The position numbers and the translations under genes are program-made. A stretch of 64,000 bases of DNA from Thermoplasma acidophilum DSM 1728 (lineage in GTDB: Archaea; Thermoplasmatota; Thermoplasmata; Thermoplasmatales; Thermoplasmataceae), in the NCBI RefSeq assembly GCF_000195915.1, contig NC_002578.1:1500907-1564906 (forward strand), in the 5' to 3' direction. The notes below the pieces were generated by a model, which worked only from the letters and a program-made list of their open reading frames with translations, made no database searches and was not told where the DNA came from. Below, in pieces: positions 48,911 to 57,416 of this stretch; position 1 is the first letter of the stretch; every line of letters starts with the position of its first letter.

Positions 48911-50038
48911 CTACTTCCACATGGAATACAGTATGCCTGGATTTCTGAGAAGTACTTTAATTATCACAGTGGAAGGATAATCTATATCGCCGCTCCTGTT
49001 TATTACATCTATTATCTTTTCATTGGATATCATGCTGTATATCCTGTTGAAGGATCTGTCGCTTATCCTTGAGTATATACGCTGGATCATTGCGTCCTTC
49101 TTCAGCTCCTTACCTATGGTGTTTCGTATTTCTCTATCATACTTTCTCAGGGATGCTTCACTGCTATCGCTTTCGAGGGCCTCCACAACATAATTCGCTG
49201 CCACATCCGAAGAGAATATGCCTGTGTATATGCCTCCCCCAGAGAGCGGTTTAACTATGCCCCCTGCATCTCCAACGAGGACTGTCCGCCTCGAGCTGAG
49301 GCGTTCGGCCATCCTTATGGGTATCCCGGCTCCCGTTATGCCGAGGGTCCTGTTGTCTCCGAACCTGCGGGAAAGGTTATCCATGTACGGGCGGGCGGAC
49401 GCTTTATAGCTGCCAGTGCCAACTCTGACAATGTCACCGCCAGGCACTGCCCATCCAAAGAAGCCATGCGTGTACTGCGATCCAAGGTAAACGTTCACGG
49501 AATCCTCATCCTCTATCCCTGATGCCATATCGTACTGCAGAGTAGAAACGACATGCTTCTGCCTCATACCGTATACATCGCGCCTCACGACGCTGTTTAT
49601 ACCATCGGCGCCGATCACTATCCTGGCATCCTCCTCCTTAATGCTGCCATTTTCCCTGTATCTGACTGTTACGTGATCGTCATGCTCCGTAACGGACAAG
49701 GCTCTTGCATTTATTCTGATGCCGGATCCGGCACCGATTGCCATCGCCGCAACATCCTTATCAAAAGCATCCCTGAAGAGGACTATGGTGGGATCGTCCT
49801 TCTCTATGTGAACACTCTTCCCATTTGGAAAAAATATGTTTGCACCCCTTACCGTACCCGCGATGCTCTTTGTGCGAACATACTTAAGGACGCGCTGTGA
49901 TACAAGGCCGGTGCATTCCACGGGTTTGCCAACCTCCCTGTGTTCTTCCAGGATATCAACGGTGAATCCGGCCTTTGCAAGCCTGTATGCGGCAAACGAT
50001 CCTGATGGCCCTGCCCCTATCACTATGACGTCCTTCAC
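48911..50038 (-). CDS. Geranylgeranyl-reductase-family FAD protein
   Basis: A 375-aa flavoprotein. The N-terminal dinucleotide loop is VIVIGAGPSGSFAAYRLA; VGKPVECTGLVS and VLVGDAGGIVKPLSGGGIYTG are family motifs. Members saturate double bonds of geranylgeranyl chains in archaeal lipids. From memory, the characterised T. acidophilum lipid reductase has a different sequence, so this is probably a paralogue with another isoprenoid substrate or a related menaquinone role. Three bases before the EamA gene, likely one transcript. Confidence 0.83.
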   Translation of the reverse strand: MKDVIVIGAGPSGSFAAYRLAKAGFTVDILEEHREVGKPVECTGLVSQRVLKYVRTKSIAGTVRGANIFFPNGKSVHIEKDDPTIVLFRDAFDKDVAAMAIGAGSGIRINARALSVTEHDDHVTVRYRENGSIKEEDARIVIGADGINSVVRRDVYGMRQKHVVSTLQYDMASGIEDEDSVNVYLGSQYTHGFFGWAVPGGDIVRVGTGSYKASARPYMDNLSRRFGDNRTLGITGAGIPIRMAERLSSRRTVLVGDAGGIVKPLSGGGIYTGIFSSDVAANYVVEALESDSSEASLRKYDREIRNTIGKELKKDAMIQRIYSRISDRSFNRIYSMISNEKIIDVINRSGDIDYPSTVIIKVLLRNPGILYSMWK

Positions 50039-50373
50039 CGTTTCCCATTTAAATCTGGGTTATAAGTTTTTACAGTTATACATCACTATAACACGAAATG
50101 CAGTGGTTTCAACCAGTCAATATTCCGTCTTTCCTTTGAAGCCATCCTATTTATGGATAGAGGTGCGCCCATGATACCCGGCCATAGTATTAGAAATTCA
50201 GATGCTATTGGGCATTGGATGGCCGGTAAGCCTTTGAAACTGCCGCCAACGATGCATTTTTACCTCGGCGCACGGAAGTAAGGTGAAATCTAACATCCGC
50301 CAGATCAGCAATATTTAAGTACGTGAAATTGATATCTAATTATCGATATCTAAAAATCGATCTGAGGTGATGA
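50039..50373. other. 335-base intergenic region with promoters and a doubtful small frame
   Basis: On the minus side, atttaaatctgg near 50047-50058 may be part of the upstream gene's promoter. A 42-codon plus-strand frame (50153-50281) begins MDRGAPMIPGHSIRNSDAIG and has no recognisable homology or clear promoter, so I do not call it. The right-hand part holds a TATA-like atatttaag near 50311 and the operator-like repeat described next. Confidence 0.4.
50331..50350. promoter_or_regulatory. Operator candidate for PadR: paired GATATC repeats
   Basis: GATATC at 50331-50336 and again at 50345-50350, with further atcgatatct/atcgatct echoes to 50362. Each is palindromic, and together they sit just after the TATA-like box of the PadR gene and before its ribosome-binding site. 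This is where a self-repressing PadR dimer would bind. A related cluster lies at 51011-51050. Confidence 0.45.
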
Positions 50374-50841
50374 ATGATGTTTGGAGGAATGAGGGGCCCG
50401 TGGGGCCATCATGTATACCACTCTAGGGGTTTCGTCGGAATCAGATACTGGATCCTGAGGATACTCTCGGAGGGTGAAAAGACCGGAGCGGAGATCATGT
50501 CAACGATGGAGAGCATCACCATGGGAAGGTGGAGGCCTTCTCCGGGTGCTGTGTATCCCCTGCTCAGAGACATGGAGGAGGAGGGATACGTGAAGAGCAC
50601 CGAGAGGGACAACAAGAAGTACTATTCGCTTCAGGAGAAGGGCAGGGAGATGCTGAATATGCTAGGTGCAGGATCCTTCTTCGGCAGGGATGTCGAAACG
50701 CACGGCATAGATGAAACGATAGACCGCATAGATGATTACATAAGCTATCTCAAGGATAATCGTGAGCAGATCAGATCTTCGCAGATCTCCATAGAAAAAC
50801 TAAAAAGGTTAAAAGCTGAAATAGACTCGATAATAGGCTGA
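50374..50841 (+). CDS. PadR-family transcriptional regulator
   Basis: A 155-aa protein. After a Gly/His-rich start (GGMRGPWGHHVYHSRGF), the PadR winged helix begins at YWILRILSEGEKTGAEIM. It continues with RPSPGAVYPLLRDMEEEGYV and KYYSLQEKGREML. A C-terminal coiled coil for dimerisation follows. The ggtgatgaATG context at 50374 gives a ribosome-binding site. The downstream small coiled-coil gene on the other strand ends only two bases away. It may control itself and neighbours through GATATC-type sites. Confidence 0.88.
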   Translation: MMFGGMRGPWGHHVYHSRGFVGIRYWILRILSEGEKTGAEIMSTMESITMGRWRPSPGAVYPLLRDMEEEGYVKSTERDNKKYYSLQEKGREMLNMLGAGSFFGRDVETHGIDETIDRIDDYISYLKDNREQIRSSQISIEKLKRLKAEIDSIIG

Positions 50842-50842
50842 A

Positions 50843-50995
50843 TCATCCAGCCTTTTCAATTTTCTTCTTCAGATCGGCTATCTCTTCCTGAAGCTGTTTA
50901 TTCATAGGATTTTTCTTTGCCTTCTCTTCAAGCTCTTGGAGCTTCATCTCAAGGCTCTTCTTCTTTCTATTCAGATCTCTCTTGCTCAGGCCCAT
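50843..50995 (-). CDS. Small coiled-coil protein, 50 aa
   Basis: From ATG 50995 to TGA 50843: it opens MGLSKRDLNRKKKSLEMKLQ, then has clear heptads (ELEEKAKK, LQEEIADLKKKIEKA). Charged, with no membrane segment; about half is predicted helix. The even heptad pattern and good codon use make it likely to be real despite its size. It is convergent with padR, and its upstream region carries GGTATC/GATACC repeats similar to those at the padR promoter. Function unknown. Confidence 0.6.
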   Translation of the reverse strand: MGLSKRDLNRKKKSLEMKLQELEEKAKKNPMNKQLQEEIADLKKKIEKAG

Positions 50996-51010
50996 AACCA
51001 CACACCATAA

Positions 51011-51050
51011 GGTATCTACTTAATTGATACCGATACCCTCTTACGATATC
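51011..51050. promoter_or_regulatory. Cluster of GGTATC/GATACC/GATATC repeats
   Basis: GGTATC at 51011-51016, GATACC at 51026-51031 and 51032-51037, and GATATC at 51045-51050. The first two form an inverted repeat. The block lies just upstream of the 50-aa coiled-coil gene and resembles the operator candidate at 50331-50350, so both may bind the same regulator. Confidence 0.4.
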
Positions 51051-51275
51051 TCATTTTTTTATATATTAATTTTCAGGCGGTTTTTATGAAAAGGAATTAT
51101 TTTTATTCTTCAGACACCATTTGCGGATGTTCCTCGAATCTGAAGAATACAGTATCACTGCTTGGAAAAATATGGAAAAGAATGTAGGCTGAGAGGGAAT
51201 TAATTATAAAAACCATCTTACGTAACGTCAGATCTCCGATCTAAAAATATAAATCATGAATACTCATTGGCTGCT

Positions 51276-52613
51276 ATGCCAGAGGATCTTGTTTCTAAAA
51301 CGCTGAAAAGAATTGAGGAGGATAAAGTAGAATTTTTGCAGATGCAGTTCACAGATATAATCGGGAATGTAAAGAGCCTGACAGTGCCGAAGAACAGGTT
51401 CGAAAATGCGCTGACAGAAGGCGTTGTATTTGATGGGAGCTCTGTTGCAGGATACGCACAGATAGAAGAGAGCGATATGCGTGCCATTCCGAACCTCGAG
51501 AGCTATACCCTTCTGCCGGACGAGTTCGGAAAAAACAAGATTGCCAGGTTTGTATGTAGTGTTTATTCACCAGACGGCACAAGGTTTCCAGGTGACCCTA
51601 GATACGTACTGGAACGCATACTCGACCAAGTTCACAAGGAAGGCAACGAGTTCTTCGTTGGCCCTGAATTTGAGTTCTTCCTGTTCAAGCGGGACGAGCA
51701 TGGAAACCCAACCACAGAACCCAGCGATTACGGGGGATACTTTGACAATACCCCGCTTGATTCTGCAAGCGACATAAGGCAGCAGATAATGAAGGAGCTG
51801 TACGATCTTGGCTACCAGCCAGAGGCAGCGCATCACGAGGTTGCCTATGGGCAGCAGGAGGTGGATCTCAGATACGCCCCAGCTCTCAAAATGGCAGACA
51901 GGATCGTCATGCTCAAGAGCATAATCAAAAATATAGCCGAAAGAAACGGTCTCTATGCATCATTCATGCCGAAGCCAATAAACGGCGTTAACGGATCTGG
52001 TATGCACATACACCAGAGCATAATGAGCGCTGACGAAAAGACGAACAGGTTCTATGACAAGAACGCGAAGTACGGCCTGAGCGATTACGCAATGCATTAT
52101 CTCGGTGGAATTCTGAAATACATAAACGAGGCTTCTGCCGTACTTGCATCAACGGTAAACTCCTACAAGAGGCTCATACCTGGATACGAAGCCCCAGTCT
52201 ACATATCATGGGCAAACAAGAACAGATCCGCGCTGGTAAGGATACCTGCCGGTGAAGGTGTCAGAAAGAGGATGGAGCTCAGATGCCCGGATCCTGCAGG
52301 CAATCCATACCTCCAGTTCGCAGTAGTACTTGGGATGGGCCTTGAGGGCATAAAGAACAGAATAGAACCGCCGGAACCTGTCGAGAAGGATATATTCCAT
52401 ATGACGCCGGAGGAGAGGCAGGCCGAAGGCATAATGTCCATGCCAGAGAGCCTTGGGGAGGCCCTTCATCACCTGAGATCCAGCAAGCTGATGAGAAACG
52501 TTCTCGGAGACCACGTTTACGAGAACTTCATAACAGTAAAGCAGAGGGAATGGGATCAGTTCAGATCCTATGTCGGAGAATGGGAGATAAAGAGATACCT
52601 GCCAACTCTGTGA
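51276..52613 (+). CDS. glnA: Glutamine synthetase
   Basis: Makes glutamine from glutamate, ammonia and ATP. A 445-aa type I enzyme with VVFDGSSVAGYAQIEESDM, EFEFFLFKRDEHG, the ATP-site GSGMHIHQSI, and the Arg loop KNRSALVRIPAG. ATG 51276 is preferred over the TTG at 51267 because aaaaatataaatc (51245-51257) is centred about 26 bases before it. I do not see a clear adenylylation-type Tyr loop like that of enteric bacteria, though this was not checked by alignment. Confidence 0.95.
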   Translation: MPEDLVSKTLKRIEEDKVEFLQMQFTDIIGNVKSLTVPKNRFENALTEGVVFDGSSVAGYAQIEESDMRAIPNLESYTLLPDEFGKNKIARFVCSVYSPDGTRFPGDPRYVLERILDQVHKEGNEFFVGPEFEFFLFKRDEHGNPTTEPSDYGGYFDNTPLDSASDIRQQIMKELYDLGYQPEAAHHEVAYGQQEVDLRYAPALKMADRIVMLKSIIKNIAERNGLYASFMPKPINGVNGSGMHIHQSIMSADEKTNRFYDKNAKYGLSDYAMHYLGGILKYINEASAVLASTVNSYKRLIPGYEAPVYISWANKNRSALVRIPAGEGVRKRMELRCPDPAGNPYLQFAVVLGMGLEGIKNRIEPPEPVEKDIFHMTPEERQAEGIMSMPESLGEALHHLRSSKLMRNVLGDHVYENFITVKQREWDQFRSYVGEWEIKRYLPTL

Positions 52614-52754
52614 TCTTCGTCATCCCAAAATTTTTCACCTTTTTGTATTCAGACATTTTTCTTTTACGTATTTTCTTGAATGCGGTCCGAAAGAAATATT
52701 CAATCTCATAAGCAAAACTGGAAAAATTGATAAAGATATATAACATCAGCATAG

Positions 52755-52871
52755 GCTGGCACTGGACATCTGTACGGAACAAACGCCTCAGGCCAGGATC
52801 TTCCTGCAAGTGGGCGTGGCATTCCGTAAGGCAAAACGCAATAGCCCATGCATGAGTGGATGCCAGTGGCA
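52755..52871 (+). ncRNA. Candidate structured RNA (or structured rfcS leader)
   Basis: GC-rich, non-coding stretch with nested complementarity: CTGGCA 52756-52761 with TGCCAG 52861-52866; TACGGAA 52773-52779 with TTCCGTA 52822-52828; ACGCC 52783-52787 with GGCGT 52813-52817; and CAGG 52794-52797 with CCTG 52803-52806. A TATA-like agatatata lies at 52734-52742. It could be a free small RNA or the 5' leader of rfcS, which begins 17 bases later. It does not match RNase P, SRP, 5S or tRNA patterns that I know. Confidence 0.45.
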
Positions 52872-52887
52872 ATATCAGGGTAGCGTT

Positions 52888-53844
52888 ATGATTGAGATAT
52901 GGACCGAGAAATACAGGCCTAAGAGCCTTTCTGAAATATACGGTGAAGACGAAAACATCCAGAAACTCAAGTCGTTTGTAGAGAAAAAGGAAATACCGCA
53001 TCTGCTCTTCGCCGGATCAGTCGGCACTGGAAAAACGTCAACTGCAATTGCACTTGCCATAGAGCTCTTCGGCGACTCATGGAAGGAGAATATGGTGGAG
53101 ATGAATGCATCCAATGAAAACGGCATAGACGTCATAAGAAATAAGATCAAGGATATAGCCAGGATCAAACCATCCAATCCACTCGGTTTCAAGATACTCT
53201 TTCTGGATGAAGCCGATCAGTTAACTGCCGAGGCACAGGCCGCACTTAGAAGGACAATGGAGATATACTCTGAAACGACAAGGTTCATCTTCTCATGCAA
53301 TTATTCCTCGAAGATCATACCGCCCATACAGTCCAGGACCGTTGTTATGAGGTTCCGCCCTGTTCCTGACGAGTATATAAGCAGAAAGCTGCAGGAGATC
53401 GCGAAGAATGAGGGTTTTCAGATCGATGAGGAGAGCATGCATGCACTGGTCGAGGTTTCGGCCGGAGACATGAGAAAGGCCATAAACGTGCTTCAGGCCG
53501 TATACACTTCGGGAGAGATCTCTCCAAAGAAGATATACGAGATCATTGGATATGCCAGCCCGGAAAAGATCCAGAAGATGATATCCAGGGCGATCAACGG
53601 GCTGTTCGATGAGGCACGTGAGATCGTCGACGGCATGCTGATATACGATGGCCTGTCAGGAATAGACATAGTGAGAAGCCTGCATTCTTATGTCAGAAGC
53701 AGCATGATATCCCCGAAGCAGAAGATCGAGATAATAAAGGCGCTTGCAGATGCAGAGTTCAGGATAGTCGAAGGATCAAACGACAGGATACAGCTTGATG
53801 CCCTCATAGCGAAACTTGCAGAGATAGGCAGCAGGACAGACTAA
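52888..53844 (+). CDS. rfcS: Replication factor C small subunit
   Basis: A 318-aa AAA+ clamp-loader subunit that opens PCNA at primer junctions. IWTEKYRPKSLSEIYGED is the RFC box, Walker A is AGSVGTGKTSTAIALA, Walker B is LFLDEADQL, and sensor 1 is FSCNYSSKI. The usual SRC reads QSRT. The open frame extends 26 codons further upstream into the structured leader; ATG 52888 gives the normal family N terminus. Convergent with the Hef-like helicase (4-base overlap), which carries a PCNA-binding tail. Confidence 0.96.
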   Translation: MIEIWTEKYRPKSLSEIYGEDENIQKLKSFVEKKEIPHLLFAGSVGTGKTSTAIALAIELFGDSWKENMVEMNASNENGIDVIRNKIKDIARIKPSNPLGFKILFLDEADQLTAEAQAALRRTMEIYSETTRFIFSCNYSSKIIPPIQSRTVVMRFRPVPDEYISRKLQEIAKNEGFQIDEESMHALVEVSAGDMRKAINVLQAVYTSGEISPKKIYEIIGYASPEKIQKMISRAINGLFDEAREIVDGMLIYDGLSGIDIVRSLHSYVRSSMISPKQKIEIIKALADAEFRIVEGSNDRIQLDALIAKLAEIGSRTD

Positions 53845-55367
53845 AAGTCGAATATTGTTTTCTGAACATCGCTCTTCTCCTCTTTTTCATCTGAACCGGA
53901 TTCCTGCCTCAGATCCTCTATTGTCTGGGTCATGCGCGAAACTTTCCTTATGCTGCTGTAGTAGTATGCCATATCTCTGGAGTTCTCAAAGACCAGTATG
54001 TACACCTGGCCGTTCCTGCTTCTCCCTGTCCTTCCCTTCCTCTGTATATACCTTATCTCGGACGGTACGGCCTCATAGAATATTACGAAGTCCGTATCCG
54101 GTATGTCCAGCCCCTCCTCCGCTATGCTTGTGGCTATCAGAACATTGTACACATTGTTCTTGAAATCCTCAATGATCTTTTTCTGCTGATCCTGTGATAG
54201 GCCCTCGTCCGATCCACGGTCTGCCTGCCCTATAAAGCGCACCGGCTTCAGGGATGTGCCATTCTTCTGTATGTAATCCATCAGCAGATCCGAGGTTATC
54301 CTGTAATGCGTGAACACTATTGCCCTGGCATTACCGTGGACGTTGGATTCCATTATTGATAGCGTCTTCTCCATTTTTGGATTGGTGTATCCATCAGCCG
54401 CCAGCATTAATTTCGTCCGGAGAGTGGCAAACTCGTCCAGAGAAGAGAGCATGGATATGGCCCGTCTTATTCCCGGATCCTGGCTTTTCTCCATCTCCTC
54501 AAGGTAGTGAAGTGCAACGTCTATGCCCTGGGTCTCTATGTACTCCTTGAGATAATCAAGGCGTATTGCAGCCGTGATCCGGCGAACAAGCTGGAACAGG
54601 CTGCGATCTTCCTTTGCAGAGTTTATGACCTTCTGCATGGTGGCAACCAGATCCTTCCTTGACCGGCCGATGCTGAAGTTGCTGCTCTTGACCGGTTCCA
54701 GGAGCTTGGACATCACCGCATCTATCATGTTAACTATTTCCTTAGTTCCGTCTGGCTCCCGGATCTTGATGAGCTTCACGTCTATGGTCTTGACGTATTT
54801 GCGAACGTCTTCATCCATCTCTGTCTTCGCTATCACCTTCGATATTCCAAGATTGGCCATTATCTCGTCTATCTTCTCTCTGCTGCTGCCGGGGCTAGCG
54901 GTGAGGCCTATTATTAGCTTCTTTTTGTATTTCAGATATTCCTGGGCTATGTCAACATAGGCATAGTTTCCCACTGCACGGTGGGCCTCATCGAAGATTA
55001 TCAGATCGAACTTCGTTATATCAAGAATGCCGGATCTCATATCGTTGAAGACAACCTGTGGCGTGGATACGAATATCTTCTTCGTCACCCATATCAGTTC
55101 ACGTTCCTCGGCATCTATCTCTCCTGTAAACACCCCTATTTCATTTTCACTTATTCCGGTGGAATCAGCTATGGTTCTGGCATGCTGAAGAACAAGCGGT
55201 TTGGTCGGAGCAACCATCAGGCTCCTCTTCTTCTCGCCATAAAATTTCTCTATGAACATAGCTGCAATTATGGTTTTGCCCAGGCCCGTGGGCATGACTA
55301 TCAGCGTGTTCTGGCCTATTGAATTTTTAAATACGTTTAATTGATATTCCCTGGGCTGAATAATCAC
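53841..55367 (-). CDS. Hef/FANCM-like DEAD-box (SF2) helicase without nuclease domain
   Basis: A 508-aa helicase. Motif I is MPTGLGKTIIAAMF, Ia is APTKPLVLQHA, motif II is IIFDEAH, V is ATSIAEEGLDIP, and VI is QRKGRTGRSRNGQV. A helical insertion between the two RecA-like lobes is typical of Hef/FANCM. Most euryarchaeal Hef proteins add an XPF-type nuclease of about 200 residues; here the chain stops after the helicase. It ends with QKTIFDF, a PCNA-binding box at the C terminus. The start is GTG 55367, since an in-frame stop lies just upstream. It likely remodels stalled replication forks. Confidence 0.92.
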   Translation of the reverse strand: MIIQPREYQLNVFKNSIGQNTLIVMPTGLGKTIIAAMFIEKFYGEKKRSLMVAPTKPLVLQHARTIADSTGISENEIGVFTGEIDAEERELIWVTKKIFVSTPQVVFNDMRSGILDITKFDLIIFDEAHRAVGNYAYVDIAQEYLKYKKKLIIGLTASPGSSREKIDEIMANLGISKVIAKTEMDEDVRKYVKTIDVKLIKIREPDGTKEIVNMIDAVMSKLLEPVKSSNFSIGRSRKDLVATMQKVINSAKEDRSLFQLVRRITAAIRLDYLKEYIETQGIDVALHYLEEMEKSQDPGIRRAISMLSSLDEFATLRTKLMLAADGYTNPKMEKTLSIMESNVHGNARAIVFTHYRITSDLLMDYIQKNGTSLKPVRFIGQADRGSDEGLSQDQQKKIIEDFKNNVYNVLIATSIAEEGLDIPDTDFVIFYEAVPSEIRYIQRKGRTGRSRNGQVYILVFENSRDMAYYYSSIRKVSRMTQTIEDLRQESGSDEKEEKSDVQKTIFDF

Positions 55368-55401
55368 GTATGATTATGCATCAAGCATATAAATATTAGA
55401 T

Positions 55402-55473
55402 GGGCCGGTAGATCAGCGGTAGATCGCCTGCTTCGCAAGCAGGAGGCCTCGGGTTCAAATCCCGACCGGTCCA
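55402..55473 (+). tRNA. tRNA-Ala (anticodon CGC)
   Basis: Nearly identical to the tRNA-Ala at 4004-4075. The acceptor, D, anticodon and T stems are the same; the loop TTCGCAA gives anticodon CGC, and the T loop is TTCAAAT. Discriminator A, CCA not encoded. The following bases (tagttctatgtg) differ from those after the other copy. A relic of the tRNA 3' end with the other copy's flank lies 2 kb downstream at 57501-57520. Confidence 0.97.
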
Positions 55474-55574
55474 TAGTTCTATGTGCTCGAATATGAAGCG
55501 TATGGTGATATAAAGCCACACAGATCACGTTGGAAAGAGTTAAAATTTATTATTTCTTAAGTAAAGTGAGAAGG

Positions 55575-56044
55575 ATGGAGGATCTGAATAAAATTATAGA
55601 GGATGCCTGAAAACACAAGGATAACCCAGAAGAGTTTCTAGGACAATTCCAGGAAGTTTTTGAAGAATAGCGCAGAAATCTTGCTTACTTATTCGAATAT
55701 GCAAATGCATTGGATTTTTTGGAAGGAACCTGAGGCATTTCCGCTATATATGATGGCTATAGAAATGGGCCTTTATGGAAAAATGAAGACCCGGGCTTGA
55801 AATTCAGCTGGGAAGTTCACTCAGTGTCACTGGCGAAAATGAAAGGATCATTAATATACCCACCAGAGTGTACGGGGAAACTGGAGAACCCGCTGCCTTA
55901 GTATTCCTATGCATTGCTCAGTTTAGGTCTGGTGGGATTAAGAAGTCTCTTAAAACCTCCCTCAGATATATCCTTTCAAGCAATGAATGTTTATTGCCTG
56001 GATATAATAGAGCCCTCTCACAATATGTTGATGCAATAGATTGA
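55575..56044 (+). pseudogene. Decayed gene of unknown family
   Basis: From ATG 55575 one frame continues with scattered stops (TGA, TAG, TGA). It then continues in another frame as GSSLSVTGENERIINIPTRV, YGETGEPAALVFLCIAQFRS and LRYILSSNECLLPGYNRALS to TGA 56042-56044. Sections between stops still look protein-like. I do not recognise the family. The number of stops and the frame shift mark it as an old pseudogene. It lies directly after the tRNA. Confidence 0.5.
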
Positions 56045-56301
56045 GCCATTAACACAGTGCAACCATCAAGAACTTGAAATACCTACTAGAAAAGACTAGA
56101 TATGAATATCAGCCCCTGCCTATTATTTCAAGATAAAAATCCATTGCAACCGGTCTAGTCTTCCACCCGATGTTTAATCTGATTTCCGGAAGTTATATCT
56201 GTTTGATTTTATGCGACAACTATTTTGTTGAATAATCCGCACCGATGACCTTCTTTGCTTCGTCCATGGTTAATATCTTATGGCCTTCTGGTTTTATCGA
56301 A

Positions 56302-56564
56302 TCAAGCAAAAATGCGCGAACTTTCCATATTTGTTTCACGGAACTCTGTAAATCTATTCGCACAATTACGATGGAAAGACTCAAGAGCATTGAGGTAGGC
56401 GATACTATCCTGAGGAAGAATGTGCACGAGTTGCCAATTATGACTAAGGAAGTGTATATTCAGTGGTCCACTCTTCCGTTTTCATCTGAGAAGGGATGCA
56501 TGAATTCGAAACCAAAATGCATTTCAGAAGCGTGAGAGAAGACATCCATGCGATTCATTTCCAT
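56302..56564 (-). pseudogene. Fic-family remnant
   Basis: On the minus strand, the frame MEMNRMDVFSHASEMHFGFE then FMHPFSDENGRVDH ends at a TGA. HPFSDENGR is the Fic active-site motif (HxFxxGNGR), with Glu in place of the second Gly. After a frameshift the expected C-terminal helix continues as DSIAYLNALESFHRNCANRF to a stop at 56302. Fic proteins transfer AMP to other proteins and are often toxins. The N-terminal part is missing and the frame is broken, so it is inactive. Confidence 0.65.
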
Positions 56565-56771
56565 CCCTACTTAATGCTGCTCCAATTCCTGAAGTAGATA
56601 GATAGACTTTTCTACTCCTAGGGAAGAATATTTTAAGCATGATGTTATGGCATTCAGTCTTTCCAATGTCTTGCATTCTGAAGAATTGTCGGGGGACAAA
56701 ATATGTAAAAGTACCTCAAATAAATGTAAATTCCCACAAACTTAATTAGGGTGAATTATATATTTGTAATA

Positions 56772-57044
56772 ATGATTGAAGAAGCTAAATTGGATCAAAA
56801 AGGACGAATAAATATAGGCAAAGAGGCAATAAAACAATACGGGAACAGATTTTTTATAGTAAAATTATCGGATGAAATCGTTCTTATTCCTAGGCCGAAA
56901 GATCCTGTTAATGAACTCAGAAACTGGGGCAAAAAACTAGGAATTGACAGCCTGACGGCAAAAGATATTGAGGTGCTGGCTGAAAAAGAAGCAGAAAAAG
57001 AAATAGCAGAAAGGAATAGCAGAAGACCCGGAGAAAGAGAATAA
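56772..57044 (+). CDS. AbrB-type antitoxin (VapB-like)
   Basis: A 90-aa protein with an N-terminal swapped-hairpin DNA-binding pattern (AKLDQKGRINIGKEAI, then NRFFIVKLSDEIVLIPRP) and a charged helical tail that would wrap the toxin. It ends directly against the next start codon (stop 57042-57044, toxin ATG 57045). The open frame reaches GTG 56751, but ATG 56772 gives the family-like N terminus. The pair probably represses its own promoter, as in other VapBC modules. Confidence 0.75.
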   Translation: MIEEAKLDQKGRINIGKEAIKQYGNRFFIVKLSDEIVLIPRPKDPVNELRNWGKKLGIDSLTAKDIEVLAEKEAEKEIAERNSRRPGERE

Positions 57045-57416
57045 ATGCCATACGCGGATACAGATTTCTTCATTGCTATTGCGAATTCAGATGATAGATT
57101 GAACTCTTGGGCAATCAAAGTATTGGAGAAGTACGAAGGTCAAATTTATACCTCTCTTCTCACATTGGTGGAGCTCGCGCTTGTAAGCGTCAGGAAAGGA
57201 GTTCCTGTGGAAGGAATGTTTGCCAGTGTCTTATCCATTGCTGAGCTGAGAGGCGCTACCAAGTCAAGTGCATTGGCAGCAGCTCACCTAATAGATCACG
57301 AAAAAAGTGGAGTATTTGACTCTTTCCATGCCTCACTGTGCGGAGGAGAAATAATAAGCTCAGATCACATTTACGAAAAATTAGGTGTGAAGAGAAGTGG
57401 TTCCAATTATCTTTAA
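57045..57416 (+). CDS. PIN-domain toxin (VapC-like)
   Basis: A 123-aa PIN ribonuclease. Acidic metal ligands are visible at Asp5/Asp7 (YADTDFF), Glu in TLVELAL, Asp in VFDSFHASL and Asp in ISSDHIYEKLG. Such toxins cleave tRNA or rRNA and are held by the partner antitoxin encoded just upstream. This is the only intact module of the island and may be why the island has been kept. Confidence 0.82.
   Translation: MPYADTDFFIAIANSDDRLNSWAIKVLEKYEGQIYTSLLTLVELALVSVRKGVPVEGMFASVLSIAELRGATKSSALAAAHLIDHEKSGVFDSFHASLCGGEIISSDHIYEKLGVKRSGSNYL

Noticed and set aside
50153..50281. 42-codon plus-strand frame between the reductase and padR
   Set aside because: No clear promoter, ribosome-binding site or recognisable pattern; could be chance.
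56245..56535. 96-codon plus-strand frame in the island
   Set aside because: It is antisense to the recognisable Fic remnant and has no promoter or family features.
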